Source: Rubrivivax sp.
Lineage (GTDB): Bacteria; Pseudomonadota; Gammaproteobacteria; Burkholderiales; Burkholderiaceae_C
Length of the DNA: 64,000 nucleotides
Assembly (NCBI GenBank): GCA_022842595.1
Contig: JALHPF010000011.1
Location: 1-64,000 of the forward strand
Direction of reading: 5' to 3'
Shown piece by piece: positions 1 to 9,453 of the stretch. Numbering within the stretch: the stretch's first letter is position 1; each line of letters starts with the position of its first letter. Both the position numbers and the translations under genes were made by a program. The notes under the pieces were generated by a model. That model worked only from the letters and a program-made list of their open reading frames with translations, did no database searches and was not told where the DNA came from.

Positions 1-1744
1 CCCGCCAGCGCGCCAGCACACCCACGATGCCTGCCAGCACCGGCGCGGGCGCGGGGCCGTCGGGGCCTGCGAACAGCGGGCGCAAGGCGTCGGCCCAGCC
101 CGGGTCGTCGGCGAAGGCCAGGGCGCGGCCTTCGCGGCAGCCCTCGATCCGGCCCGTGCGGGCCTTACCGCCCCTGCCGGCCTGCCCGCCCTGCCCGCCA
201 GAAGGCCAGAGCTTGCGAGCTTCGATCACCACGTCCTGCCCGCGCGCAAACACCCGTGCGGCCTCCACACGCGCTGGTCCGGGCCGTGCGCCCGGGCCCG
301 GCAGCCGCCCGGTGCAGACGCTGCAGCGCCCGCAGTCGCTGGGGGCGGGGTCGTCCAGCGCTTCCTGCAGGAAGCGCATCAGGCAGCCTTGGCCGGCGGC
401 GAACGCGCGCATCAGGCCGGCCTCGCGTTCGCGCACCTGGGCTAGCGCCTGCCAGCGCGCGGCATCGAAGACCCAGGGCATGCCGGTCAGCGCCCAGGCC
501 GTGCCCTCGCGCTTCACGACCTCGTCCACGGCCAGGATCTTCAGCAGCCCTTCGAGCCGGCCACGCCTGATCGTCGTGGCGTTTTCCAGTTCCAGCACGG
601 TCTGCGCGCCCTTGGCCAGCGCGTCGATGATCTGGCCCACGCGCTTTTCGTCGGGCACGCCGGCGGTGGCGAAATAGGCCCAGATCTGGGCATCGGTCTC
701 GGCCGGCAGCAGCACGGCCACGGCATCGTCCAGCGCCCGGCCGGCGCGGCCCACCTGCTGGTAATAAGCCACTGGCGAGGCCGGGGAGCCCACGTGGATG
801 CAGAACGCGAGGTCGGGCTTGTCGTAGCCCATGCCGAGCGCCGACGTCGCGACCACGGCCTTCAGCGCATTGCGCCGCAGGGCGTCCTCGATGTCCTGGC
901 GCGCCGCGGTTTCCAGGCCACCGTGGTAGGCCGCCACCTTGAAGCCGCAGTCGCGCAGGAAGCCCGCCAGCCGTTCGGTTTCGGCCACCGTCAGCGCATA
1001 GACGATGCCGGAACCAGCGAAGGCTTCCAGCGCGTCGGCCACCCAGGCATAGCGTTCCAGTGCCCCGAGCCCCGGCACCACCGCCAGGCGCAGCGAAGAA
1101 CGGGCCAGCGAGCCGCGGAACGTCAGCGCCTGCGCGCCCAGTTGGCGGGCGATGTCCTGCGTGACCCGGTCGTTGGCGGTGGCGGTGGTGGCCAGCACGG
1201 GGGTGCCGGGGTCGATGGCCAGCAGCGTCTTCGCCAGGCGCTGGTAGTCGGGGCGGAAGTCGAAGCCCCAGTCGGAAATGCAGTGGGCCTCGTCGATCAC
1301 CACCAGCCCGGTGCTGGCCAGCAGGTCGGGCAGGCGCCGCGCGAAGCCGGCATTGCCCAGCCTTTCGGGCGAGACCAGCAGCACGTCGAGGCGGTTGCCT
1401 GCGATGTCGTCGAACACGCCATCCCAGTCGCCGAGATTGGTGGAATTGACGGTGGCCGCCCTCAGCCCGGCCTTCGCCGCGGCGCTGACCTGGTCGCGCA
1501 TCAAGGCCAGCAGCGGCGAGACGATCAGCGTCGGCCCCCTGCCCGCCGCGCGCAAGGCCGATGTCGCGGCCCAGTACACCGCCGACTTTCCCCAGCCGGT
1601 GGCCTGCACCACCAGCACGCGGGCCTGCTGTTCCACCAGCGCCGCCACCGCGGCCGTCTGGTCGGCACGCGGCCGCGCCGCCGGCCCGGCCATCGCAGCC
1701 AGCACCCGGCGCAGGTGGCTTTCGGCGGTGCTCAGCGGCGGCAT
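1..1744 (-). CDS. recQ: RecQ-family ATP-dependent DNA helicase, 3' end outside the window
   Basis: Superfamily 2 DNA helicase that would unwind DNA 3' to 5' in repair. About 581 codons are visible and the frame stays open to base 1, so the C-terminus lies outside. The Walker A variant TGWGKS sits at residues 49-54, a DEAH box followed by CISDWGFDFRPDY at 151-154, and RecQ motifs such as ATTATAND and QQVGRAGR follow. A Cys-rich DCGRCSVC stretch lies in the region of the RecQ zinc domain. The ATG at 1744 is the first usable start, just downstream of the cytochrome gene stop at 1775. The gap of about 30 bases on the same strand suggests cotranscription. The protein looks like the shorter RecQ-like helicases of Burkholderiales, so exact orthology to E. 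coli RecQ is not certain. Confidence 0.85.
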   Translation of the reverse strand, partial: MPPLSTAESHLRRVLAAMAGPAARPRADQTAAVAALVEQQARVLVVQATGWGKSAVYWAATSALRAAGRGPTLIVSPLLALMRDQVSAAAKAGLRAATVNSTNLGDWDGVFDDIAGNRLDVLLVSPERLGNAGFARRLPDLLASTGLVVIDEAHCISDWGFDFRPDYQRLAKTLLAIDPGTPVLATTATANDRVTQDIARQLGAQALTFRGSLARSSLRLAVVPGLGALERYAWVADALEAFAGSGIVYALTVAETERLAGFLRDCGFKVAAYHGGLETAARQDIEDALRRNALKAVVATSALGMGYDKPDLAFCIHVGSPASPVAYYQQVGRAGRALDDAVAVLLPAETDAQIWAYFATAGVPDEKRVGQIIDALAKGAQTVLELENATTIRRGRLEGLLKILAVDEVVKREGTAWALTGMPWVFDAARWQALAQVREREAGLMRAFAAGQGCLMRFLQEALDDPAPSDCGRCSVCTGRLPGPGARPGPARVEAARVFARGQDVVIEARKLWPSGGQGGQAGRGGKARTGRIEGCREGRALAFADDPGWADALRPLFAGPDGPAPAPVLAGIVGVLARWR

Positions 1745-1774
1745 GTCGTCAACCCGGCCCAGCCGCTGCGGGCA

Positions 1775-2233
1775 TCAACCCGAGCGGAACTTGTCGTGGC
1801 AGGCCTTGCAGCGCTGCTGCACCTGTTCCACCGCCGGCCGCGCCGTGGCCAGGGTGCCGCCCTGTGCGGCCTGCACGAGCTGGGCCACGCTGGCCAGGAA
1901 GTCGTCCTGCGCCTGCTTGAAGGCTTCGGGCTGTTCCCAAACCAGCGGCTTTGCCCGGGTGGGCGCGTAGTTGCTGTCGGTGGTGAACAGTGGCCAGGGC
2001 TGGGTCGACAGTTCCTGCAGGCGCAGCGCCGACGCCTGGAAGGCCCGGGCGTCGAAGGCCTGGCGCTCGCGCGCCATCAGCCCCATCGGTTCGAGCGCGC
2101 TCGTGAAGTTCTTGAACACGGCCTTGCGCTGGCTCACCCACTGCTGCGGGTGGGTGTCCTTGACACCTTCGCTGCAGCCGGCCAGTGCCATCATGGCGGT
2201 GGCCGCGGCCACGAGGACAGCGGTGGTGCGCAT
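1775..2233 (-). CDS. Cytochrome c' family lipoprotein
   Basis: Predicted 152-residue haem protein. The start at 2233 gives a clean lipoprotein signal: basic MRTT, a hydrophobic run and a lipobox LAGC with Cys at residue 20. The frame is open further upstream to 2371, but that extension is Pro/Arg-rich and lacks a signal. A single CKACH haem c motif lies near the C-terminus, preceded by a helical region, which is the arrangement of the cytochrome c' four-helix bundle. Such proteins bind nitric oxide or act in periplasmic electron transfer; the exact role here is unknown. The recQ-like gene follows on the same strand. Confidence 0.78.
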   Translation of the reverse strand: MRTTAVLVAAATAMMALAGCSEGVKDTHPQQWVSQRKAVFKNFTSALEPMGLMARERQAFDARAFQASALRLQELSTQPWPLFTTDSNYAPTRAKPLVWEQPEAFKQAQDDFLASVAQLVQAAQGGTLATARPAVEQVQQRCKACHDKFRSG

Positions 2234-2423
2234 GGAACCCGAAGGCTGCGTTCGGCCGGGCGCGGCTTCAGGCCGGGGACTAGGGTGGTGGGGCAAGTGG
2301 GGCGCTGCTGGCAGTGGCGGGAGCCGCGACTTTAGTGCCGCCGCCAGCGCAGCCCGCGGCGGGCGCGGCAAATGGGGTCATACCTCGCGGTGCCGGGCGC
2401 AGGCCCGGGCGCGGTTCTGCCAC

Positions 2424-3047
2424 TCACCCGGCCTCGCGCATGCGCTGCGCCAATGCCGTGTGCCCCCGTTCGCCCAAGGTCGATGCGGCGCCGAGCCGGT
2501 CGCGCAATTCCTTGTTCTGGCTGAGCTTGGACTTGCCCACCCACGACGTGATGTGCACCTGGATGCCGACGATGTTTCGCAGCATGCCGTCGATGAAGTC
2601 GGGTGCCGAATCGCTCATCTTCCAGGGCCTGGGTTCGGCGGCTTCGTGCTGCCGCGTCAGGCGGGCCACCAGGCCGCGCACGAAGCGTTCGTCATCGCGG
2701 ATGCCGAGCGTGCCATGGACATGCACCACCTCGTAGTTCCAGGTCGGAACCTGGCGGTGATGCTCGTGCTTGCTGGGGTACCAGTTGGGCGAGATGAAGG
2801 CCTCGGCCCCGCGGAAGACCACCATCACCGGCGTGCCGGTGGCGCAGCGCTGCCACAGCGGGTTGGCACGGGCGACATGCGCCGCCAGGGTGCCGAGCGG
2901 GCCTTCGTTGGCGTCGAATTCGAACGGAACGTGGTCGGCATCGAACCCGTCGCCGGTCGGCGTCACGAGCATGCCCAGCGGATGCTGCCGGATGATGCGT
3001 CGGAGCGCAGCAGGGTCGGTGACGGCGAAGTGCGGCGGGACGTACAT
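2424..3047 (-). CDS. PaiB-like FMN-binding protein
   Basis: A 207-residue protein of the PaiB family (FMN-binding split-barrel fold), named for a Bacillus negative regulator of sporulation and protease genes. The start MYVPPHFAV at 3047 is the typical family N-terminus; longer in-frame starts to 3110 add an Arg-rich tail. Family motifs are visible: HPLGMLVT, DADHVPFE, VFRGAEAFISPNWYPSK and VPTWNYEVVHVHG. The length is close to the family norm of about 205-215. The gene is divergent from a MocR regulator whose ATG is at 3139, so the 91-base gap holds both promoters. In proteobacteria such PaiB proteins are often paired with MocR regulators, but a physiological role is not proven. Confidence 0.88.
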   Translation of the reverse strand: MYVPPHFAVTDPAALRRIIRQHPLGMLVTPTGDGFDADHVPFEFDANEGPLGTLAAHVARANPLWQRCATGTPVMVVFRGAEAFISPNWYPSKHEHHRQVPTWNYEVVHVHGTLGIRDDERFVRGLVARLTRQHEAAEPRPWKMSDSAPDFIDGMLRNIVGIQVHITSWVGKSKLSQNKELRDRLGAASTLGERGHTALAQRMREAG

Positions 3048-3138
3048 GGCGTGTCGGGCGGTCGGCGGTCGAGCTGAATGGCGTCGGACTATGGCTTCAG
3101 ACCGGCACAATCACAAGAGCCAGTCTTCGACAATCTGA

Positions 3139-4653
3139 ATGGGCCAGTTGCCAGCCACCATGCCGAAACGGCGTCTCGATGGCACCGGCGCAGGCCGGCG
3201 CATCTACGAGCTGCTGCGAGCGCAGATCGCCGATGGCAGCCTGCCTCCGGGCGGGCGCGCGCCATCCACACGCGCACTGGCCGCCGAACTGGGCGTTTCG
3301 CGCACCACGGTCACGGCGGTCTACGAACAGCTCGCGGCCGAGGGCTTCCTGGCCACTGCCAGCGGCCGTGCGGCACGCGTGGCCAGCACGCTGGCACCGG
3401 CTGCTCCGGCGGCAGCCCGGCGCAGCCAGCGGGCCGCTGCACCACTGTCGGTTTTCGGGCAACGGGTCGGCACGATGGCGCTGTCGGCCCTGCCCGCCAA
3501 CGAACCTGCCGCCATCGACTTTCTCTACGGCGCCATCGCCAGCGGCGACTTCCCGACGCTGGCCTGGCGGCGGGCCTACCTCGCGGCGCTGCTGAACCCG
3601 CCATCGCGGCTTTACTACGCGGCGCCCGAAGGCGACGCCTCGCTGCGCCGTGCCTTGCAGGGCTACCTGGGCCGCGCCCGCGGCCTGCGCTGCGACGCCG
3701 AGCAGATCGTCATCGTGCACGGTTCGCAGCAGGCCATCGACCTGTGCGCCCGCGTGCTGCTGGACGCTGCCGACACCTTCGTCTTCGAAGACCCGGGCTA
3801 CCTGATGGCCCGGCGCTGCTTCGAAGCCACCGGCGCGCGGCTGCACCCGGTGCCCGTGGACACGCAGGGCCTGGACACCGATCAACTGCCACGCGACGGC
3901 CAGGCGCGGCTGGCCTACGTGACGCCATCGCACCAGTTCCCGCTGGGCGGCACCTTGCCCATCGCGCGGAGGCAGGCGCTGCTGCGCTGGGCCGGGCAGC
4001 AGCGGGCCTGGGTGGTGGAGGACGACTACGACGGCGAGTTTCGTTATGGCCAGCGGCCGATCGACGCCCTGCAGGCCATCGACACGGACGGCCGCGTGAT
4101 CTATGTGGGCACGTTCTCGAAGGCGCTGTCGCCGCAGATGCGATTGGGCTATCTGGTGCTGCCGCCAGCGCTGGTCACGCCCTTCCGCCAGGCCAAGCGG
4201 CTGACCGACCGCCACGCCCCCCTGCTCGAACAACGAGCGCTGGCCACGCTGATCGACGATGGCGCCTACGAACGGCATGTGCGGCGCATCCGGCGCGAAA
4301 ACGAACGACGGCGGTCAGCCCTGCTGGACGCCGTGGCCCGCCATCTGCCCGGCCACGCGCAGGTGCAGGGTGCTGCCGCAGGCCTGCATCTGGTTCTGTG
4401 GCTGCCGCTGCTGCGCCCGCAGGACGAGCCCGGCCTGGTCGAAGGGGCGCGCCGCCATGGCGTGGGTGTGTACGCGGTGTCGGGCCTGTTCGCCAGCCCG
4501 CCCGGGCGCTGGCCGGGCCGACCGGCCGGGCTGGTGGTGGGCTATGCCAGCCTGGACGCAGCGGACATCGAGGCTGGCATCTGCGGCCTGGCCCAGGCCG
4601 TCTCGGACTTGTTGCGGATCAAAGGGAAACCGCTTGCGAATCCAGGGGCGTGA
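3139..4653 (+). CDS. MocR/PdxR-family regulator (GntR HTH plus aminotransferase-like domain)
   Basis: A 504-residue transcription factor. Residues about 20-85 form a GntR winged helix (RIYELLRAQIADGSLPPG, then SRTTVTAVYEQLAAEGFL). The rest is a fold-type I aminotransferase domain that usually senses PLP or an amino-acid adduct. The PLP-binding lysine is predicted as K328 in TFSKALSPQMRLGY, and VVEDDYDGEFRY supplies the conserved Asp region. The gene diverges from the PaiB-like gene, which makes that gene its most likely target. Its 3' end runs 35 bases into the convergent GGDEF-EAL gene. Whether it is PdxR in the strict sense (pyridoxine control) cannot be told, since no pdx genes are nearby. 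Confidence 0.9.
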   Translation: MGQLPATMPKRRLDGTGAGRRIYELLRAQIADGSLPPGGRAPSTRALAAELGVSRTTVTAVYEQLAAEGFLATASGRAARVASTLAPAAPAAARRSQRAAAPLSVFGQRVGTMALSALPANEPAAIDFLYGAIASGDFPTLAWRRAYLAALLNPPSRLYYAAPEGDASLRRALQGYLGRARGLRCDAEQIVIVHGSQQAIDLCARVLLDAADTFVFEDPGYLMARRCFEATGARLHPVPVDTQGLDTDQLPRDGQARLAYVTPSHQFPLGGTLPIARRQALLRWAGQQRAWVVEDDYDGEFRYGQRPIDALQAIDTDGRVIYVGTFSKALSPQMRLGYLVLPPALVTPFRQAKRLTDRHAPLLEQRALATLIDDGAYERHVRRIRRENERRRSALLDAVARHLPGHAQVQGAAAGLHLVLWLPLLRPQDEPGLVEGARRHGVGVYAVSGLFASPPGRWPGRPAGLVVGYASLDAADIEAGICGLAQAVSDLLRIKGKPLANPGA

Positions 4654-6625
4654 AGTTCGCCCGCGCCGCGGTCGCGGCCGTTGTCATCCGCCGGCCCGCC
4701 AATCCGGGCAGATCGACGGCACCAGGCCGGCCGAGCAGGAAGCCCTGCAGTTCGTCGCAGCCGTAGGCCGCCAGCATGGCCATCTGCTGCTGGGTCTCGA
4801 TGCCCTCGGCATTGACGCGGATGCGCAATTCGTGCGCCAGCGAAACGATCGACTTGACGATCAGGCTGACCTTCTCGTCCGCACCCAGTAAATGGGTGAA
4901 GCTGCGGTCGATCTTCACCTTGTCGAACGGAAACCGCCACAGGTAGGCCAGGCTCGAGAACCCCGTTCCGAAGTCGTCGAGTGCCACCCTCACGCCCAGG
5001 TCGTGCATGCCGTTCAGGCACATCAGCGCGTTGTCGGTGTCGACCATCAAGACCGACTCGGTGATCTCGATTTCCAGTCTCTCCGGAGCCAGCCCGGTGC
5101 GATGCAGGACATCCCGCAGATGGGTCAACATGGCCTCGCCATGGCGGAACTGGGCCGCCGAGAAGTTCACCGCCACGCTCAGGCCGCAGGGCCATCCGGC
5201 CGCTGCCTGGCAGGCCTCGCCCAGGGCCCAGTTGCCCAAGGGCACGATCAGACCATTGGCTTCAGCCAGCGGCACGAATTCGACGGGTGAGATCAGGCCG
5301 AGGACCGGATGTCGCCAGCGCGCCAGCGCCTCGTAACCCAGCATGGTCTGGCCATCGACGTCGAACACGGGCTGGAAATCCATCGACAGGCCGCCTTGCT
5401 CGAGCGCGGTGCGCAAGTCCTGGGTGAGTCGCCGCTGGCGTTCACGCTTGCCGTCCAGTGCGGGGTCGAAGAAGGCATAGGCATTGCGCCCCTTGGCCTT
5501 CGCCGCGTACAGCGCCGCGTCGGCCCGGTTCATCAGCGTTTCCGCGGCGAACCCGTCCACGCCATGAACGGCGGCGCCCACGCTGGCGCCGCCGCCCAGC
5601 CTGTAGCCAGACACGTCGTACGGCTCGGCCAGGGCGTTGGTCACCCGCGAAGCCAGGGCCTCGACGTCGTCGGGCCGCGTCACGCCAGTCTGCAGGATGG
5701 CGAATTCGTCACCACCCAGGCGCGCGACGATGTCGCCGCTGCGAACCAGCGACGACAGGCGCTGGGTCACCTGGCGCAACACTGCGTCGCCGGCCGCGTG
5801 GCCATGCCTGTCGTTGACTTCCTTGAAATGGTCGAGATCGATGCACAGCACCGCGAGCGCCCCGCGCGAATCGGCCCCGAGGCGGCTGCAAGCGCCGGTC
5901 AGCGCGTCCTGGAACGAGGCCCGATTGCAGGCACCCGTGAGCGGGTCGTGGTGGGCCAGGAACCGCACGCGCTCGTCGACCATTACCTGCTGCCGCCGGT
6001 GTCGGCGCCGTGCGACCCATGCCGCAAGGAACAGCAGCGACATCAGTGCGCCGATGCTGAGGGCCACTGTCGCGAACGCACGGCGCACCAGCGCCGCCAC
6101 GACCTTGTGGTCGACTTCGACTCGCGCCACGCCGGCAATCTGGCCCGACAGCCGGACCGGCACATAGGCGAATCCGCGCGGCCCGGGTGTGCCCGCACCT
6201 ACCCGCTGGAGCATGCCGCTGCGCGCCATTCCTGACGCCGCCACGGCAGCAGCGAGGCCGTCGGTGCTGCCGATCTCGTGCGCGTCCAGGCCGCTCAAGG
6301 ACTCGGAGCGCAGCCGCAGGCGCCCGTCGCTGGAGAAGATGTCGAAGCGGACGATGTCGCCGGCCCGGCGCAGGCCACTGAAGTGTTCCTGGGCCAGCAC
6401 CGAGGGTGGCTCGCCATCGAACAGGAGATCGATGTCGGGCACGTTGCGCGAGACGTATTCAGCCCACTGCGACGCGCTGTGGTGGGTCAAACCTCGCAGC
6501 AGCCGGTCGTGCGCCTGGTGGAGCGTGATCACGACAGCGCCGACGGCGGCAGCCACCAGCCAGGCTGGAACCAACCAGGCCGCGAGCCACGGCTTCGGGC
6601 GTTGATTTGGAGGATCGAACTTCAA
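4619..6625 (-). CDS. Membrane-bound GGDEF-EAL cyclic-di-GMP protein
   Basis: A 668-residue bifunctional signalling protein. Transmembrane helices are at about 13-35 and 183-204, flanking a periplasmic sensor region of about 145 residues that I do not recognise. The GGDEF domain has an intact active site (RLGGDEF, 302-308) and an intact inhibitory I-site RSGD at 295-298, so diguanylate cyclase activity with product inhibition is plausible. The EAL domain keeps YEALARWRHP (431-440), DDFGTG (550-555) and NAEGIET (605-611), so phosphodiesterase activity is also plausible. Which activity dominates cannot be read from sequence. It lies downstream of a chemotaxis receptor gene on the same strand, 23 bases away. 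Confidence 0.93.
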   Translation of the reverse strand: MKFDPPNQRPKPWLAAWLVPAWLVAAAVGAVVITLHQAHDRLLRGLTHHSASQWAEYVSRNVPDIDLLFDGEPPSVLAQEHFSGLRRAGDIVRFDIFSSDGRLRLRSESLSGLDAHEIGSTDGLAAAVAASGMARSGMLQRVGAGTPGPRGFAYVPVRLSGQIAGVARVEVDHKVVAALVRRAFATVALSIGALMSLLFLAAWVARRRHRRQQVMVDERVRFLAHHDPLTGACNRASFQDALTGACSRLGADSRGALAVLCIDLDHFKEVNDRHGHAAGDAVLRQVTQRLSSLVRSGDIVARLGGDEFAILQTGVTRPDDVEALASRVTNALAEPYDVSGYRLGGGASVGAAVHGVDGFAAETLMNRADAALYAAKAKGRNAYAFFDPALDGKRERQRRLTQDLRTALEQGGLSMDFQPVFDVDGQTMLGYEALARWRHPVLGLISPVEFVPLAEANGLIVPLGNWALGEACQAAAGWPCGLSVAVNFSAAQFRHGEAMLTHLRDVLHRTGLAPERLEIEITESVLMVDTDNALMCLNGMHDLGVRVALDDFGTGFSSLAYLWRFPFDKVKIDRSFTHLLGADEKVSLIVKSIVSLAHELRIRVNAEGIETQQQMAMLAAYGCDELQGFLLGRPGAVDLPGLAGRRMTTAATAARANFTPLDSQAVSL

Positions 6626-6648
6626 GGCTTCGGCGGCTGGCCGGGACC

Positions 6649-8598
6649 CTAGGCTGAAAGTCGGCCAGCCGTTGGCGGGAGCTTGAAGATGGCCACCGCC
6701 TGCACCAGCTGCTGCGCCTGTGCCTGCAGGCTCTCGGCGGCGGCCGCACTCTCTTCCACCAGGGCGGCATTCTGCTGAGTGGCCTGGTCCATCTGACTGA
6801 CGGCCTGACCGACCTGGCTGACACCCGCGCTCTGCTCGGTGCTGGCACTGCTGATCTCGCCCATGATGTCGGTCACGCGGCGGATCGAGCTCACCACCTC
6901 CTGCATGGTTGCGCCGGCCTCGTCGACGAGCGCGGTTCCTGCTTCGACACGCCCCACGCTGGCGGTGATCAGCTGCTTGATCTGCCTGGCCGCCTCGGCA
7001 CTGCGCTGCGCCAGGCTGCGTACTTCGCTGGCGACAACGGCGAAACCTCGCCCCTGCTCACCAGCGCGTGCCGCTTCCACCGCCGCATTCAGCGCCAGGA
7101 TGTTGGTCTGGAAGGCGATGCCATCGATCACGCTGGTGATGTCGGCGATCTGACGCGAGCTCTCATTGATGCCCTTCATGGTGCCCACCACCTGTGCGAC
7201 CACATCGCCCCCCTTGCGGGCCACCGTGGAGGCGGTTTGTGCAAGCTGGTTGGCCTGGCGGGCGTTGTCGGCGTTCTGCTTGACGGTCGAGCCCAGTTGC
7301 TCCATCGACGCAGCCGTTTGCTGCAGCGAGCTCGCCTGCTCTTCGGTGCGCTCGCTCAGGTCCTGGTTGCCCTGCGCGATCTGGGCACTGGCAGTGGCCA
7401 GGCTTTCGGCGTTGTGCCGGACACCCCCGACGATCTGGACGAGATTGCCCTTCATCTCGTTCAGGGCCCGCACCAGCTGCCCGACCTCGTTGTCGCCACG
7501 CACCGGAATGTCCACACTCAGATCGCCCCTGGCGGCGGCGTTGGCCAGGTTCAGGGCCTCCTGAACCGGCCCCGAGATGCTGCGAACAAAGGCCGTGGCA
7601 ATGGTGACGGCAGCCACCAGCAGCACCAGCAAGGTGCCCAGCACGGCCAGCTCGAACCGCTGCTGGTCTGACACGCGCTTTGCCAGCAGGCCCTTCAAGG
7701 CCTGGTGCGACAGCGCATTGAAGCGATGGACTGCGTCGATCGTGGTCGTGAATTCACGGAAGTAGTCGGCGGGCGCCAGCTTCAGCTCGGCCGCACTGAG
7801 CAGCCCCTGGTCCATCACCTTCAGCGTCTGCTTGAGCGTGTTTTCCAGGGCGTCGACCTCGTTGCCGAGCTCGGCTTTCAGCCTCGGGTTGGCCGCGGCG
7901 GCCTTGCCCAGGTTGCGATGCATGTCGCCGAACAACTCGTTCGCACGCTCATGGATCGCCAGCAAAGCGGGGCGCCCGTCGGCCGGCAGGCTGCCCGTGG
8001 CCAGGTAGCCCGTGCCCTTCCCGCGCAGCTGCCCCAGTCGTTCGGCCAAGGCCGGGCCATTGACGAACGAAGCAACGATCAAGGCGTAGCTGTCGGCCTC
8101 GGGGTCGAGGGACAGGCCGAACTCGTCCAGCAAGGTGTCGTTCAAGGCCAGCAAGCCCGAGACCAGCTGGACATGCAGCGTCCAGCTTTCGGCCTGGCTG
8201 ATGTTCTGGGTGGCGACAGATCGTTCCAGCGCCGTCCAGCGCTGTTTGCCTTCGGCCCACCGTGAAGCAACCGCTGCCGATGCTTCAGCCAGCTTCAAGC
8301 TGGCTTCGAAGCCTTCCATGGCCCGGCCCATGCTTGCGCGCGCTTCGGGGACTTTGGCCTTCAGCGCCTCGTTGCCGCCAAGTACGCCTGCCGCCAGGCC
8401 GCGGTGCTGCTGCACCGCCTTCACCACCGCCTGCAGATCGGTCAAGGGAAGCAGGCCGCGTGATTCGAGCTTCGCCGTTGCCACGTCATCGGCAGCGCGC
8501 TGCACGTAGAGCGCCGTGGGCAACGCGGCCATGGCGAGGGCCAGCACCCCCAGGACGATGAACTTCTGGGCCAGGTTCAGGCGGTGAAGAATGGACAT
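6649..8598 (-). CDS. Methyl-accepting chemotaxis protein with large periplasmic sensor domain
   Basis: A 649-residue receptor. TM1 is at about 12-33 and TM2 at 316-337, with a helical periplasmic region of about 280 residues between. That region opens with [19 protein letters not shown], which resembles nitrate/nitrite-sensing (NIT-type) sensor helices, though this match is by eye only. A HAMP domain follows (about 338-390), then the signalling coiled coil. The kinase-contact tip reads [20 protein letters not shown] (504-523). No C-terminal NWETF-type pentapeptide is present, so it lacks the usual CheR tether. It sits between a small unknown protein and the GGDEF-EAL gene, all on the minus strand. 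Confidence 0.93.
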   Translation of the reverse strand: MSILHRLNLAQKFIVLGVLALAMAALPTALYVQRAADDVATAKLESRGLLPLTDLQAVVKAVQQHRGLAAGVLGGNEALKAKVPEARASMGRAMEGFEASLKLAEASAAVASRWAEGKQRWTALERSVATQNISQAESWTLHVQLVSGLLALNDTLLDEFGLSLDPEADSYALIVASFVNGPALAERLGQLRGKGTGYLATGSLPADGRPALLAIHERANELFGDMHRNLGKAAAANPRLKAELGNEVDALENTLKQTLKVMDQGLLSAAELKLAPADYFREFTTTIDAVHRFNALSHQALKGLLAKRVSDQQRFELAVLGTLLVLLVAAVTIATAFVRSISGPVQEALNLANAAARGDLSVDIPVRGDNEVGQLVRALNEMKGNLVQIVGGVRHNAESLATASAQIAQGNQDLSERTEEQASSLQQTAASMEQLGSTVKQNADNARQANQLAQTASTVARKGGDVVAQVVGTMKGINESSRQIADITSVIDGIAFQTNILALNAAVEAARAGEQGRGFAVVASEVRSLAQRSAEAARQIKQLITASVGRVEAGTALVDEAGATMQEVVSSIRRVTDIMGEISSASTEQSAGVSQVGQAVSQMDQATQQNAALVEESAAAAESLQAQAQQLVQAVAIFKLPPTAGRLSA

Positions 8599-8725
8599 GC
8601 GGATGAGCTACGAAAGGGTGAGCCCAGGTTGCCGGGCGGAGGTTCGGGGTGCCCTGCCCTCGGGGGCGACACCTGCTGGACGTCGACGGTGGTTGCCACG
8701 CCGCGCGCGCCGCGGCCGCAGAGAC

Positions 8726-9214
8726 TCACGCCCCGGATGGCGGCCGCTGTGCAAGTGCCACGGTGTCCCACACGCGCAGCCACGTGGCTTGGAGGCTGCC
8801 GTTGTCGAGTTCACCCAGCGCCCGACCTTGCGCGAGGGCCGAGACCGCCTGCACCGCGTCGGCGACCGTCCGCGCGCGCTGCGCCTGGTCCACCTGAGCC
8901 GCTTCTTCCGGGCGACCGGCGTGGTGCTCCTGCCTTTCGCCGGCCAGCGCCTCTGCGTAGTCGTTGCACTGCTGGGACAGGCGCTTCAGCGCGACGGCCA
9001 GCGCGTCGAGCCGGGGGCCGCTTTCGATGCGATTCATCACTTCCAGAGCCTGGTGCAGCGCTTCGATGGCCTTGACTTCGTAGCAGGTCGTCGAATACAC
9101 AAACTCGCCTGCCCCGGCAAGAGAGTCGCCGCTGTCGACGGCAGCAAAGTCGCCGGCATTGCGGCAAAGCGGGGTTGCCGCCACAGGGTTCGTCACCAGG
9201 GTGTGCTCGTTCAT
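8726..9214 (-). CDS. Hypothetical protein, helical, in a signalling gene block
   Basis: A 162-residue protein I do not recognise. The start MNEHTLVTNP at 9214 is chosen over an upstream in-frame ATG at 9238 because the extra eight residues look non-conserved. The middle (about 45-130) is predicted helical and rich in Ala, Gln and Glu (KAIEALHQALEVMNRIESGP, LKRLSQQCNDYAEALAGE), with two Cys (CRN near residue 25, CYE near 45). There is no signal peptide or membrane segment. It lies between a MASE1 histidine kinase and a chemotaxis receptor on the same strand, so a role in chemosensory or surface signalling is possible but only inferred. Confidence 0.5.
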   Translation of the reverse strand: MNEHTLVTNPVAATPLCRNAGDFAAVDSGDSLAGAGEFVYSTTCYEVKAIEALHQALEVMNRIESGPRLDALAVALKRLSQQCNDYAEALAGERQEHHAGRPEEAAQVDQAQRARTVADAVQAVSALAQGRALGELDNGSLQATWLRVWDTVALAQRPPSGA

Positions 9215-9453
9215 CTTGCTCTGGGCTCCTGATCGCACGAGTGGCGGGGCGTGTGGCTGAACACCAGCCAGCGATTCAAGGCGGGATTGCCTTGCAGACC
9301 CGGGTATCGTCGCGAAGGAAAGTCTCCTTGAACGAATTTATTCAAAACCTACGAACAAGTGCGGCTTTTGGCGCTTGTTCCGGTTTCGCCGGGCGGCGTC
9401 CATTCGCGCCGCCACCCGGCATGGCGGCAACGCTGCCCGCCAGGTGGGCACAG

